Shown: positions 43,551 to 57,087 of the stretch, piece by piece | Position numbering within the stretch: the first letter of the stretch is position 1 | Layout of the letters: the number at the start of each line of letters is the position of its first letter | Made by a program: the position numbers and the translations under genes | The notes under the pieces: generated by a model | What the model saw: the letters and a program-made list of their open reading frames with translations, nothing else | Told to the model about the DNA's origin: nothing | Database searches by the model: none | NCBI RefSeq assembly: GCF_017654505.1 | Contig: NC_054534.1 | Coordinates: 10,842,571 to 10,906,570 of the forward strand | DNA length: 64,000 nucleotides | Direction of reading: 5' to 3' | From: Polyodon spathula | Taxonomy: Eukaryota > Chordata > Actinopteri > Acipenseriformes > Polyodontidae

Positions 43551-43974
43551 TCATTACAGTTTCAGTGTTGCTGCTTAAAGAAAACCTGCCCCACCTCCTC
43601 TAGTGTCCCACCAGTGAGATAGTCTGCAAGGCTAAAACAATCTGTTTCACTTCCATTAGCGTGATCTATAAACTCTTACATTAGATTAGTGTTGGAACAG
43701 TGCTGCTTGGGTTTCATCTATTTTTGGTTTAGGGTAGGATGTTTCTACAGATCTTTACAAAGCCAGAAACTTGCCGAATGCGCTTTGTTGCAGAGTAGAA
43801 CAACCCAGTTCTATCAGTAAAGTGAGTGCTTCAAACCCAATCCTGAACAGCACTGTGCTGTTTGCCCTTCTCTTGTCTGCTGCTGGCTGTTGTAGGGATC
43901 TCTTTGGAAGTTGCTAATCCTAGTGTAATTGTTGCTTTGCTGTGGCTCATTTGGGGTTTGTTTTGCTGAGCTAC

Positions 43975-44246
43975 AGTGCCTTGCAAAAGTATTCAGACCC
44001 CTGACCAATTCTCTCATATTACCGAATTACAAATGGTACATTGAAATTTCATTCTGTTTGATATTTTATTTTTAAACACTGACACTCAGAATCAATTATT
44101 GTAAGGTGACATTGGTTTTATGTTGGGAAATATTTTTAAGAAAAATAAAAAACTGAAATATCTTGCTTGCATAAGTATTCAACCCCTGTGCTGTGGAAGC
44201 TCCCAGTTTGCACCGATGAAAGAAATTGCCCTAACGAGGACACAAC
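43975..44246 (+). mobile_element. Solo left end of the 26295-type Tc1 element
   Basis: Starts CAGTGCCTTGCAAAAGTATTC after TA and matches 26295-26560 of the complete copy almost throughout. It breaks off at GAGGACACAA (44246) into unrelated DNA. The transposase and the right end are missing. The CAGTGCC start agrees better with the right terminus of the complete copy than that copy's own left end does. Confidence 0.95.
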
Positions 44247-44755
44247 GTGACAACCCAGCCATTAACAGAACCTCTTGTGTGAGCAAGATCATTGTCATGT
44301 AAACAGTTGCTGGAGAGACTTTCAGAGTTTAAAAATAAATGGGTTTGTCAGAACAAGGGAATAGAAGCCTTTCCTGTTTATTGGAGGGACTATATGATAA
44401 GAGTTCGAATGATCATTGTCTTTCGTATGATTGGTGTTTTTCTGTTGTGGTAAACCTTGATAAGATCACACAGCAAACAAATACAAGTTATTAGTAATTG
44501 TGGTTGTTATAATAACAGGGAGCCCAATTTTTTCATTGGGCTCATCCAGTTGATATTTCCCATAATAACCGAACAGTTATAGGAAACACGTACGCTCATT
44601 AACACCAGCAACAGAGTGTGACCCCACTGCGAGCAAATTAATTTAATAACTCACTGACTAGCAGAGTAAGCCATCCACAATAAGCAACACGGAACTGTAG
44701 AACTCTGGCAGGAAAACCATTGCTCACCAGAGATCATAAACAATAGTGCATGGGG

Positions 44756-44890
44756 TAGTGTGTGAGAAATGAGAATGGAATGGCCACCCTCAGGGTGGGA
44801 TGCTTGGGTAAACACCTTGGGCTTTGTCCTCTGGGTTTACATAACATCCCACCCCTCGGGTGGGCATTCAGTTCTCATATCACGCACTAC
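44756..44890. mobile_element. Small foldback element, 135 bp
   Basis: GTAGTG...CACTAC termini. The inverted arms of about 55 bases include GGCCACCCTCAGGGTGGGATG on the left and CATCCCACCCCTCGGGTGGG on the right, around a loop rich in CTTTGTCC. The arms pair with about 80% identity. Target duplication is unclear. It could be a MITE of unknown superfamily or a structured RNA gene; I favour a MITE. Confidence 0.6.
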
Positions 44891-44894
44891 TCAA

Positions 44895-46200
44895 TGCTGT
44901 ATTCATTAAAAAGAAAACAAAATCATTTAAAGACTTTTAAAAGAGTTCATATATTTGTGGATTTTTTCAATTATGTTTCCTTCCAGCTTCAAACTGTTGT
45001 TTATATATTATTGTAGTTTCTTTGAGGTAATTCTGTCTGGCTTCTGCTTAGTCTAGCATTACAACCTGAGATCTGCACATTCAAAATTGACCATTTTCTC
45101 TGAAGTTATTATACAGCAAAAGTTCTTAAATATTCAAATGCTTACCTGAAAAACAGTAAATGCTAAATTGTAGAATATTTACAGACATTATGTTTTCACC
45201 ATGAGTGAATTACCAAACAAAATAAATACATAAATAAATGTAAAAGTAACAACAGACATGTGAAATGTCCCCTTCTTGTACTGGACAGAGCGATCTTTAG
45301 CAGAAATATTTCTGATGTTTGATGTAGTGGGCGTCTTTTTCATTAAAGACATTGTAAAGAAATCGTGCAGCTCTGTGCAGTGTGTGTTCCATTACTTACT
45401 GGATGCAAACTAAACAGGCTGCCAGGTTCCTAAATTGAGGTAGTGCGGCAATAATGCAAACGTTTGTTGTATTTATTTCATCGTGAAATCTGTGATAACT
45501 GTGAAAGAAAATACAGCCTTATGAATGAGCCATCTTATAATACAGCACTTTTTAACAAAACCTGCTTCAAACACTTTTCAGTTACGCTTGGACTACAGTA
45601 CATGAAATCAAGCATTCACTGGGTTAGTCGTTTATCACAGGGAAAAATAAAGTTTAAAAAAATACTGAACTCTTGATAATAATCTCAGTTTATTTATTAA
45701 CTTTTGTTTTCAAGTGCTTTCTTCCCGTGCATTGTTTCATAGTGACTGTGGCCAGGAAGTGTAAGGTAGGATTTCATGGGGAGGAATTCTAGCTGTTTTT
45801 TCAAGAAAGTTCAGAGCAAAAAATAAAAGAAAAACAGAGGTAAAGGGTTACATGTTTAAACTGTAAATGAAAATGATTTTATAGGGATGTTTGATTGATT
45901 TTAAAATGTGTTAAAGTATCTTGATGCACTGTAAACCACTGTAATTGAATTTTAAATGGGGAAAGTCAAAGTCAAATTTGAAATAAATGCAAAAGTAAAA
46001 TAAAACAATGACTATAAAAAGTAAAGTCGAAGGTGTGTATGCAGTACAGTACTGTTTACACCCTTAATACTAAGGAAAAAGGACAGCCAGCAGATTGAAG
46101 GAGGTTACAAGCTCAGTTTGAAAGTGCTAGATGTAGGTGCGTGGCGCCCATAGCTCCTTCCCACCAATATCAGCCCCTGGATGAATAGTGATGTGTTGCT
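44895..46200. other. Unassigned intronic DNA
   Basis: No gene or mobile element recognised. Confidence 0.5.
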
Positions 46201-46363
46201 CTAGTGCAAGTGCTTCTTGGAATGTATGAGAGCACTGACAGCCTGGTCCACATCCTGCTCCTTGTATTCCCAGTCCATTCCTGTCCTAGGAAAACTGCAT
46301 TGCAAGGTACAGTTCCCGCTTTCTGTTTCTGTGGCAACAGTGAGGGGTTGCCATTTGGTGGTA

Positions 46364-46567
46364 GGTTAGGTTTCTGTTTTCAAATGCCCTCGGCCTGTAA
46401 GTTGTTGTATAAAATCGTTAGGCAGGGTTTGCTTCTGTGAGCAGGAGCAATCAGTCCACAGTAGTAGTTAGGTTTCTGTTTTCAAATGCCCTCGGCCTGT
46501 AGGTTGTTGTATAAATTCGTTAGGCAGGGTTTGCTTCTGTGAGCAGGAGCAATCAGTCCACAGTAGG
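46364..46567. repeat. Two-copy tandem duplication, about 102 bp
   Basis: GTTAGGTTTCTGTTTTCAAA through CAGGAGCAATCAGTCCACAG occurs twice with about 2% difference, a very recent duplication. Confidence 0.95.
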
Positions 46568-46734
46568 GTACAACAGTAGCACCTGCCTGGTTCTATCATT
46601 TCTGCATGGAAATTAGAGGAACAGTTGACTCAACAGAAGCTATTTTTGTAATATGCTTACTAAATATTTTGTCCATTAGGTAATGTAAGATGTTTTTGCA
46701 AAATGATTAGTGCATCCTGACAGTTGATAAATGA

Positions 46735-46736
<2 letters not shown>

Positions 46737-46803
<67 letters not shown>

Positions 46804-46858
46804 AATATATATATATATATATCTATATATGATATATATATATATATAATATATATAT
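46737..46858. repeat. (CT)n followed by (TA)n
   Basis: About 60 bases of CT repeat and 50 bases of interrupted TA repeat. Confidence 0.95.
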
Positions 46859-47404
46859 GGTTTTATACATGCCATGCATGTAAACTGGGCTCTCAGATAA
46901 CCTGATTACACTGGTTACTGCTGCCTTCTCAGTAGTTTGTGAGATGACTCATTTCCACATTATATAATTTAATCACAGTAAAAAGAAGCAGCAGTGAAAG
47001 TTGATCTGGATTTAAGAGGTAACATCATGCATAACCGAACCAGACCCCTAGACTTTCTGAGCTTGTACAGCAATACATGTATTTAGGGGTGCATTCACAA
47101 ATCATTATGCTTAGAGATCTTATTAGCTGGTGGGTTTGTGGTGTGTTTCGGAGAGCTGGGTAGTTATAGAAATTTGCCGCAAACACATTTTCAGATCAAT
47201 CCAACAAGGAGTTACTGTATAATCCTCCCAAGCTTTCATAACAAACATCCAAAACCACATCCGTGTCATATCCAAACATTGTGATCTGAGTGACTGAACT
47301 CCTCAGGGGATTTTAACAGCGCTGTTGTGAACCTCATCTGTCACTGTCCTCATTCACTGTACTTTTTTTTCTAAGAAGCCTGACTAAGAGCTCTCTAATG
47401 GTGA

Positions 47405-47600
47405 GTCAGTGTAAGAATCTTCAGCACACTCTTGTTGATAACATCACTGAATATTACAGTGTAAAAATCTTCAGCACACTCTTGTTGTTGATAACATCAC
47501 TGAATATTACAGTGTAAGGAACTTCAGTGCACTCTTGTTGTTGATAACATCACTGAATATTACAGTCTAAGAATCTTCAGCCCACTCTTGTTGTTGGTTG
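47405..47600. repeat. Tandem repeat, about 60-bp unit, 3.5 copies
   Basis: The unit TGTAAGAATCTTCAGCACAC..CTTGTTGTTGATAACATCAC..TGAATATTACAG repeats, ending about 300 bp before PDZD2 coding exon 2. Confidence 0.9.
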
Positions 47601-47909
47601 GTTTTGTAATTCAGTAAATCGGTTTTACTGTACTGTGTAAGGCCGATACAAAAAAAGAGGGAGCACTGTCTTTGACATTCTGTACATTTCTGGACTAGCT
47701 ACAGTAAGTCTTTCATTCTCCATCATCTCATCAGCCTTGCTGTCCTAGATTTTTGTCCATTATTTTAACTGAGTACTTAATTATCAGATAGAACAAACTT
47801 TTCAGGATACCGCTCTAGTGCTTCAAATAGAATAAGAGAACGTAACCCCTGTGTCACACTGGTTACGGAGGAAGTGTTGATGTCATTTTTTTATTTCTTT
47901 GTTTTGCAG

Positions 47910-48369
47910 TTACCTGGCTGACCAGTGCTGGAATGGCGGATTTATCTACATGATCATGCTGCGTCGTATCAAACGCAAAGCTTCTCTTCCTCCTTGCAAT
48001 GGCGCCAGCGGCGGTGGTGAACACAGGGCAAGCATCTCCTCAGAGCTGAGTGGGAGCCCTGCTCACAATGGGAAGAGGACCCGGAAGTTCGGGGTCATCT
48101 CCCGGTCCTCCTTCACCCGGGAGAGCAAGGACAGTGGCAGGGACAGCCGAGACTCTGGGCACGAGAACGGATACTGCAACTCCATGGACGTGGAGGTTTC
48201 GCCTAGAGAGACTGTGCACCCCGCGGAGCAGCGCTCGGAAGGGAACACCAGCACTGAGCCGCCGCTCCACAATGGGACCTCCTCTCTGACTGTGACAAGT
48301 GGGCTCCCCAGAAGTCGGCTCTCGGAAGGTGGGAAAACAGACTCCCTGAACAGCGAGCATCCTGGTCCG
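47910..48369 (+). CDS. pdzd2: PDZD2 coding exon 2: end of PDZ1 and linker
   Basis: The acceptor is TTTGTTTTGCAG (47898-47909). The first base T completes the serine codon opened at 4234-4235. SYLADQCWNGGFIYMIMLRR closes PDZ1 (to about residue 183). A Ser/Gly/Asn-rich linker follows, with the conserved block GKRTRKFGVIS, a fish-specific RESKDSGRDSRDSGHENGY stretch and the block GGKTDSLNSEHPGP just before PDZ2. The donor at 48370 is GTAAGA and the exon ends in phase 0. The conserved KRTRKFGVIS and GGKTD blocks also occur in mammalian PDZD2, so the linker is under constraint at those points only. This exon is locally GC-rich compared with its AT-rich flanks. Confidence 0.95.
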
Positions 48370-48374
48370 GTAAG

Positions 48375-51300
48375 ACATGTACCTGGATCAATCGGTAATT
48401 TAACACAAAACTCACTCAGTGCTTTGTTAGGCTGATAAAATGGTGCTATGGTCACAACTGGAGCCCCTAAAGCTGAGGTGACATGAAGCCACTTTGTGAC
48501 ATTGTTTCAGGAGACTTGGTTTCAGGCCACTGCATGGCACACCAGGGGAGACTTGGGGGTTTGATACAGCAAAGTTGCTGCAAACAAGGTCTCCAGGCCT
48601 CCTGGAACCAGGTTTCAAGCCACTATTCCTGAAAAAGTAACTTTGTCTTCCGTCAGCTTCAGATCTGTATTTTTCTACCCCAAACGAGTAAAAAGGTTCA
48701 TCTTATGGCAGGAACTGGAGGTTTGTTTTAATTGTCATTTTCTCGCTTGCATTTGGCATTTAGTGATGGTCAATTTAAACAGTGTTTTTATTCCAATTGA
48801 AACAGTGCTGTCCTTGTGCTTTGAAGTGAAACATACTTAGAGGCATACAATAGTAAGATGTGCATGTGATGTTGAGTCATTGAGCTAATACGTCATTAAA
48901 AAATTCTGAATGAAATGTATTGGTCAACGCTGAAAGAAATCTATTTCTGTATACTTTGTCTGTATTCTTGGTTTCAGGGGTAGAGCAGAATAGAAACGAA
49001 TGCATTGCTTATCTGATCCCTATTTGATGACTGCGTATTGAAGCTGCCTGAAGTGCCCTCATTTACTGCCTAAGTGGGATGGGCCCGGTAATTACCTCAT
49101 TGTGGTACAGTGGCTGCTTCGTTGTCCCTGCACAGGAAATGCGATTTCAATGTGTCTGTGTGCATCTAGATGGAGCTGCACTGCTTAGAAACTGAGTTAT
49201 AAAATCAGCTCTTTAGTCTCAAGAAAATAGTTTGGATAAAAACGGAGCTGACAGGCTCATTTTTGATAGGGATTTTAATGAAACAGCAACCTTTAGTTCA
49301 AGACCTCTGATATTGAACTAAAATGTGTTCAGGATCAATAGTGAATTTAAACTACAGTATTATCTGTGAATGAAGCACACCCTCTGAATTACTTGTATCC
49401 CAACCCCCAGCTGCTTTTAAATTGTTGGATATATCCCTCCAAAGCCATCAATGGTGCAGTCTTCTTCTAGAGAATACATTTTCTATCGCTGTGTTGGAAA
49501 CCCTAATACAGTTAAACCTGTCCACTCAAAGGACAGTCTAACAGTGGCCTCTTAACACAGATGGGCTCTTAAAAGAGGGACCATAACTTAAGAATTTTCT
49601 ATTTGTCTCTGACATGCTTTCCTGTAATTATGTATGTCTTGTATACACTGTAAAAGCCAGTAGATATAATATGAACAAAAGGAAGTATGTAATTTAATAA
49701 TGCTCATTTAGATAATGCATTTACAAAACAAATGATTTTGTGAAAGTAATGAATGCTTGCCTGTCTCAGGTCACACCACGTTTTAAATTCTTTGCATATT
49801 TCAGTACCTGTGTCTGCCTTTCAGGTACGTGTTGATTCATTGAAACCAACGCCAGCGTAAGCAGATGATCTGTTTGAATTAATTGCACTGTTTTCATACT
49901 CTTATAAGTATGACTTTAATTTTCCTGTGTATTATTTTCATTTTAATGGTTTGCCTTTGTGTCTTAAGCTGCTACATCCTAGTTATGAGAACATTCTGTT
50001 AAATTAGCAGGAAAGAACAAAACAGCATGAAACAGTCACATTGGAAGCTACATAGTTCTCAGGCAAGTGCGAGAACGAAATGCAAGTTAAAATAGCATCT
50101 GGGGGAAGTGATTAATGTCATTGCTTGCTCTTGTGTTCGAATAATGAAGAAGGTGAAACAGAATCAGGAAGTCAATCAGGACATCAATGTAAAAAGAAGC
50201 GACTTTGTTTAGTAATTTAACTAGTTTCATAAGATATCGAATCGGCTCAAAAAATGGTCACGTGAACAAAAATAAAAAACTTAAACTTCAAGCCCCAGTT
50301 CTTTCCGTTTCACAGTGCTGTATCTGCGTCTTTCTAGTGCCGAAATTTTCAGCAGTTTTTCTGGCACTTACTTTCTCTACAAGTTTAATAACTTGATTTC
50401 TGTCATCTAGGGAGGACCTTTTGTTTCTCCATGTTTTCTCTTTTTCTTTGCTAAAGAGCGCTGTTGTTTTATTGATTATAGATAAAATCAGCTAAAATGG
50501 TTACCGTATTCCTTTGAATTTAGGACGTACCATTTAAAACAACAGCCGTGTGTAAGGGTGCTTAATACAGGTTTGAGCCCGTTGCTGGGCACAGAATTGT
50601 GGTCGCTGGTTGCATTACACAGGTGTTCGCTTAGTTAAATAAAAGCACAAATATTATTGGGAGGAATTTAAAGTGGCTGCTTAGACCAGGTGGTCGCTAA
50701 ATAAAGTTGGTTGCATGAGCAGGTTTGCCTGTACTGTAAACCTCCTGTTTTAGATTTATTGAAAGGCTCTAATGGCCTGCATGTATTTTTAGTTCATATT
50801 CATGTGATTGTCCACATGTGTTTCTGATCTGTTTCCAATGCCTGATCCTGAGTTGACGTCATGATTTATTTACATCTTAAAATAGTGACTTGCCTTGAGC
50901 AAATAAAAAAACAACAACAACAACAACAACAACTACAACTACAACAGCAAAAACACTGCTGGCACTTGAGCTGCACTTCATTCTGTGCCACTGATCTGCT
51001 ATCACAGATACTGTGCTCCCTGTGCTGACCCCTTTGTTTCCAGTGGTTTTGGGGTTTTCACTTTGCAGAAAGCTATGGTCTTAATTCACTTGGCTGTCTT
51101 TGTGTCAGGCAAAACCTATATAAAAAACGTATTAATGTACCTTGGGCACTAAGACGTTCTACCTTAGTCTATGAGTAAGTGTATTTGACATTGTGGAAAA
51201 TAATAAATAAAGAGAACTAAACTTGTTAGCAGTGCCACTGCAGTGGGTGCAATCTGTAATTGCAATTTTACAAATGTTAAAATGACTAATGTAATTTTTG

Positions 51301-53690
51301 AAACTGCTATGCTAATTGTTTCAATGGAGCATTTGGTATGATCATTAGTGTAACTTTATGGAAATAGCACCATGTGCAGACTGATCTGCGTCCACTTTCT
51401 CTGAACCCTTGCAGTCAGTCTTGACTCCGTTGTCAGTAGTTAACTGCAGCAAACAAAAGCAGAGCAGCCCTGCCTGAGGTGTTCTGTCTCATCTTTCTAG
51501 CTCTTCAGTCTTCTATATAATAGAGAACATTTCTCTGTGATAGAATACAAAGAAAGAAAATTCCAGTAACCCCAGTGTCTCTTTTTACTGCACAGCCCTT
51601 AGGGAAATACGTCATGTTTTGAGTTCAACTACCAGTCCTGGGAGATAGATATACAAAAATACAACATAAACAGGAAATATCCAGTCTCCAAAAGAATCAA
51701 CAACATGGTCAAACTCCCAAACAAACTGTGTACCAAATTACACTATTTTAGAGCATGACTTGCAAGCAATCCTGCATTCCCTCTGTCAGTTAACATTGCA
51801 CAAGAGTCCTTACAGTTGTGCTTACCTTATAGTTAACAGGTTAAATAGGCATAATACAGGAGGACCCATATCTGCTTTACTGCTGGACCTCCATATTTCT
51901 GCAGAGGTAAAGAAACAAACTAGTGCTGTACAGTAGCATCTGATACAATGTGTGAACTTACATCAAGAATCAAGCAATCAGCAGTATTGAGGTGCTACAA
52001 ACATGCATGTTTGAAATGAAAGCGTATATGACTTATTGGTAATAACATTTTGAATGCAGTGTCTCTGTTCTGTTGGTAATGAAAGGACACCTCATTAGAT
52101 AAATTAATACAATTAATTCAATAAACACAGCAGCAAAATCCATTCCTTGGACCAGAGGCAGTGTGTTCCACAATGAACCACCATTAAAGAAGAGCAAGAC
52201 TTGAACGTGCCTGTAATGCAGTGCATTCACTGCTGCAGCGATGGTGTGTGAATATGTTACGGTAAAAGTTTGAATATTGGCAAGTCTTAAGATTTAGTGG
52301 TAAATGTCCATAATAAACGTGATATCACTTTACTGCGTACGTTTACCGGTAACCAAGTGCCTTTGGGTAATGACTGAATGCTTTTCTAATCGCTTTCGTG
52401 TCATGCCATGAGTCTACCATGCTGCAATAGGTATGCATATCTATTCACTCTCTATCTTTGTGACATTTTGTGTTATAACCAAAGGTCCTAAATGATATAA
52501 TTTGCATTTTACACAATGTCATTGTTCATCAAACTACTACGTATTTGGAGTACAGTATCCTTCAACACCATTGTGAATAGTTTTATACGCACATTTACCA
52601 GAATGTTGGTTGTTGTATGTAAGTGGATCATAGTATTGTTCAGTGCCATGTTGAACTAGTTTAAAATGCATTACTGTAAGCTTATTAATGACTATTTTGT
52701 TAATGGAAAATACATGCAGAAATACATATATTGTTCAACATCAATGTTTTTTGTTAATGGGCCAAGGATCGACATTAACCATGGCCCAGCGGCCTGAGCC
52801 GGTAGAGATCACAGTTTGGCTTGTAGTTAGGACTGGGCAGGCTACATTTTTTATATAGTATAGTGCACATGGCTTTCATTTTAATGAACCCAGGAAAATG
52901 GCCAGTATGCCAAAAAAGATGAAAAAACTAATTTACAAACCAATTTTTTAAAACCTAAGTACTGTACGAAACTGAGCATTCCCTCCGCACGTGGTATTTG
53001 TTGTACAGTCAGAGTCTGAGACTATACCGAAGTGCTGTCGGTTACCTCCACGTGACACATTTTTACCATTCAGGGTTTCTACAATTAAGCAACCAAGTGC
53101 ACCAATAACTCAATAAAGATGAAAAAATACATTATGAAAAAAATTAAGATGAAAATGTAGAGTGGAGTGGAAGAAAGACTTCACTTGGCTTCATCATGAC
53201 CGTGAAAATATTTAATGTTCGATCTTGTTTGCTGTCAGTTTCCCAGACTTGCAGATAAAAGTAGTTTTTTGGTGGGAATTCAACATTTTGTTTACATCAT
53301 GTCCAGTCTCACACAGTAATAGTTCGCAATATAGCAGGTTTGTCTGCTGTGACTGCAGCGAAAGAAAGATGCACCTTCCCGATCCACTGCATGGAATCTG
53401 GACCATATGGTGGATTTGTCAGACTTCTTGATTTGAATCCGGTATGTTCAGGTCAGAAATGCCATTCCAGGACTCGTTGGTATCAGCATTAAGATTGGTT
53501 CTAACTTTTATTATTTGTATTCTTGTTGTTTTTATAGTGTTTATTATTAGGATTGTTATAATTCAGTTAACCTTTTAGCGTTGCTGTTTTGCTTGTGAGG
53601 AAATAAGTATCATTTGTACACGTACATTTTTAAATCGTGAATGCTGTGATTTCATTTTCTAAGAAGCACACCAAATGGCTGATTATTTAA
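48375..53690. other. PDZD2 intron 2, left part, no supported feature
   Basis: No exon, RNA gene or well-bounded transposon was recognised. A CAA-type run lies at about 50908-50950. A region at about 52770-53900 has GGCCCAGCGGCCTGAGCC and later GGGCCAGATAAAATT/CAATGGCCCAAAGGGC stretches, which may be an old repeat I cannot name. Confidence 0.45.
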
Positions 53691-53697
53691 AGCAATA

Positions 53698-53800
<103 letters not shown>

Positions 53801-53879
53801 ATATATTGGGCCAGATAAAATTATATCCAGGCCAGTAAAAACACTAGCTCAATGGCCCAAAGGGCTAAAACTCTAAATG

Positions 53880-55215
53880 TAGAGCCCTGAATGTGTATGC
53901 AGAAATAAATATATTCTGCGACACTAATGATTATTTTCTTAATTGATCATTTACTTGCATGAATAAGTAAATTATTTGATGATATACCTGCATTTACTAA
54001 TAAGCTTTGATAAATCATAAGATTAAGCAGTAAATGTCTGAAAAGCAATCTATTTCTTCATTAATTTCAGCTATTTACCACTTTGTTTGGTAAATGTTGA
54101 GCTTTACCAGTAAAATTTAAGATTTGGAAACTTGTTGTCTTTCCGAAAGGAGACCCCACCCATCAATCTCATACGTTACCAGTTTGACCAGTTAAATAGG
54201 TCTCTCTGCCCACAAACCCCTGTCGTTTCTTTGTTTGGTCCTCCTCCTCCCTGCCTCCACCCTGAAGCATGCCTTGTCTAGGGGGAAGGTGGCCCCAAGC
54301 ACCACTTGTCCTGGCCGCTGGCTGAGCCATTCTTGATCACTGTATTGCATTCATCTCAGCTTGGCCAGCATAGGGGTGGCTATCGAGCTCCAATGGATAA
54401 GGCCATGGGCCAATTGTAATGTGAATGTATTATGTATCTGTCTGTTATCATGTTCATGTCGGGCATAACTGTTTGCCAATTGTTCATGTGCCATCAGGCA
54501 TATCTTTCACAACCAATAAACTATTATTTTTACTACTAAGTGGATATCTTCTTTCTGAATGACCAGATTCAGACTTTTACTGTAACATCCACCCCTTAGT
54601 TCTCAGTTAAGAGAAACAAGGATCAGCTCTTAATACTGTGCGGTGTGTTAAACCCATTCCCCGTGGGAACTGTAGTTAAACAAACGATTAGTGTTTCACT
54701 CAAACCATTTTATATTTAAGTGGCTGCTTAAAACAGCAAATCAGCAAATGTCATAAACACACCTCACATAAGCAAAGCTGTTAAAGGCTCCTAACCCACA
54801 GCAATTGTTCTCAAACATTGTGTACCTCGAGGGAAATACTCAGTTATTATATGACTTGAATTGAAGAGCTTTGTAACTTGTTATACGTGTGTGTTATCCA
54901 GGACGTGTTTATTGGATTTATTTTTCACAAATATAATTAAATTTTTCTAATTTAATTTTATTTAGTTTTATTACATATACACATTAATAGAACAACTAAA
55001 ATAGATCAATAATAGTATAGCATACAGCATGTTTTAACTACTTACTTACTTTTTTTTAAAAACATTATTTGCTTTTTTAAAATGTTGACATAAACAGACC
55101 TCGCACAGAAAAATAATTTAGTTACCATCATTTCTCATTAACGGCAGTAATGGTAACGTACAGTCCCGACTCTTTTTAATTTACAATAAATACTGCCCAT
55201 GCCCGCTGTAAAAAT
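53880..55215. other. PDZD2 intron 2, unassigned stretch
   Basis: An AATAAA-containing, LTR-like segment at about 54140-54592 was considered, but it lacks matching flanks. Nothing else was recognised. Confidence 0.45.
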
Positions 55216-55218
55216 ACA

Positions 55219-55350
<132 letters not shown>

Positions 55351-55354
55351 CTGT

Positions 55355-57080
55355 CCTACTATTATGGGGCTGTCATAATAATTGCACATGCAGCAATCTA
55401 CCCATTAAATAAGTGCAGTGGGATTTATTCATTCAAAATCATTCCAAACCAAAACAGCATTTGCTCCAGTGCAAAGTTTGAATCTCTTGAAATAAAACAA
55501 AAATTAGCATACTAATACAAAATATAAACAAACAAGCCACATTTTCCCCAAAAGGAATAAACAGCTAATTTAGACAGTTGCAAAATGCACATCATTATTT
55601 TGTCACCATCAGCTGCTTACATCCCCTCGTGTTCAGATTCTTTGCAGCGTTGTTTAATTGTTATGCACGGTGTAGGCATTTTAGAAACAAACATCGCTTC
55701 ACTTCCATCACAATCTGAATTTCCAGGCAACTCCCTTCAAATTATACATCTGCGCAAGTCCTAGTCAGAGCTTCAGTTTCTCTTCAGACCGTGTCTATGG
55801 TAACGGTTGAGCCTTGACAACTACGACTGCAAGTATTTATTTAAAGTATTTTTTGTATAAACCTCCCAATTTAAAAATGTCATTCTATGTAGCTTTTATA
55901 ATGATCTTTCATTTTATATCTTTGCATTTTGTTTTATTTTGTTTTTTATGTTGCTTTTTGTTTTATTTCGCATTTGCAAAAAACACGGCACTCTAATTGT
56001 TTGCTGTGATGTTTTCAATTGAAGAGCTTTGTAGCTTGTCATATGTGTGTAATATCCAGGACATGTTGACTGAGTGAGATCTGCATTCCTGCCAGAATCC
56101 TGATATCAGGAATGAGTGAGCAGAGGAGGGTTCCACTGAGTCCGGTCTGCAACTCTTATAAACACTTCAAAATCTCTTCCATCTGAAGGAGGAACCCTTT
56201 CCAGCTGTCTGCTCTGCACTATCTTTAAACTGTTTTGGAAGGGTGTGTGACTATTCCTCAGTGTGTGTGACTATTCCTCAGTGGTTTGTGTTGTATTTCT
56301 TTCAGGGATGCACAGCACAGTAACTTCTATGAAGGCCTTCTAACGACAACAAGCTAGTCTTTTAATATGCTAATAGGGCATTACTTTTGCGCCTTTTTGA
56401 AGCCAAAGGTTAGCTGGCATAATATCTGTATACCTTGTGCTGAGTGGCTGGGACTGATTGGGCTACAGTCTTCCCTTCTAGTTGATTTTGTGTCAGGAAG
56501 TGGTCCTGCATTCACAATACTTTATCCAGTTGGTTATCACAAGTCCATTTTTGTTTAATGCTTCTTATTATACCTAGTGCGACAGGACAGAAATGCTGGC
56601 ACAGCATGTGCAATCTATCAGAATTGATGTCCTACCCACTTGCTATAATAAGTGTGAATAAGTTCAAGAATAAGACAGCATATCATGTTGGCTTATGCGC
56701 ATATCTTCAAATACTCACTAAGATAAAACACAATAGTTTTTCTATCTGAAGTGACTGAGCTCCAAAGTAGCTGCTTATAACTCTTTACTGCATATGCGTT
56801 TTAGTAGTATAAATAACAGTACAGTAGTGTCTACGTGTAACTTCAGATTTCTTATCCTTCATTTAAGAATAGTTTGAAAGCTTGAAGGAAATCTGTGTGG
56901 AGCCTTTGAGCTTGTTGAAGCAGTCATCTCATCAGCAGTAACTTAATTTGTTTGTAAATCTTGCTGCATCGTCATTGTGAATTCCATCTACAGTAACTAT
57001 TGTATTCCATCTAGCATGTAACGTTCATGAAAGGGTTTGTAAAGAAAGACATGTGTGAAACAGATCTGTCTTGCTTTGTC
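55355..57080. other. PDZD2 intron 2, right part
   Basis: No supported feature apart from the branch and pyrimidine region leading to the exon at 57088. A 19-bp GTGTGTGACTATTCCTCAG duplication lies at about 56244-56281. Confidence 0.5.
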
Positions 57081-57087
57081 ACCTCAG

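Noticed and set aside
44518..44548. GAGCCCAAT/ATTGGGCTC hairpin as a terminator or small RNA
   Set aside because: A nine-bp stem with a T-rich loop is too short to support a feature in an animal intron.
48040..48455. Antisense and alternative-frame open frames of 70-130 codons across PDZD2 exon 2
   Set aside because: Same reason: the + strand frame joins in phase to exons 1 and 3 and matches the family.
54140..54592. Possible third solo LTR (AATAAA near 54517, end TGTAACA)
   Set aside because: I could not find a matching TG start with a 5-bp duplication on both sides.
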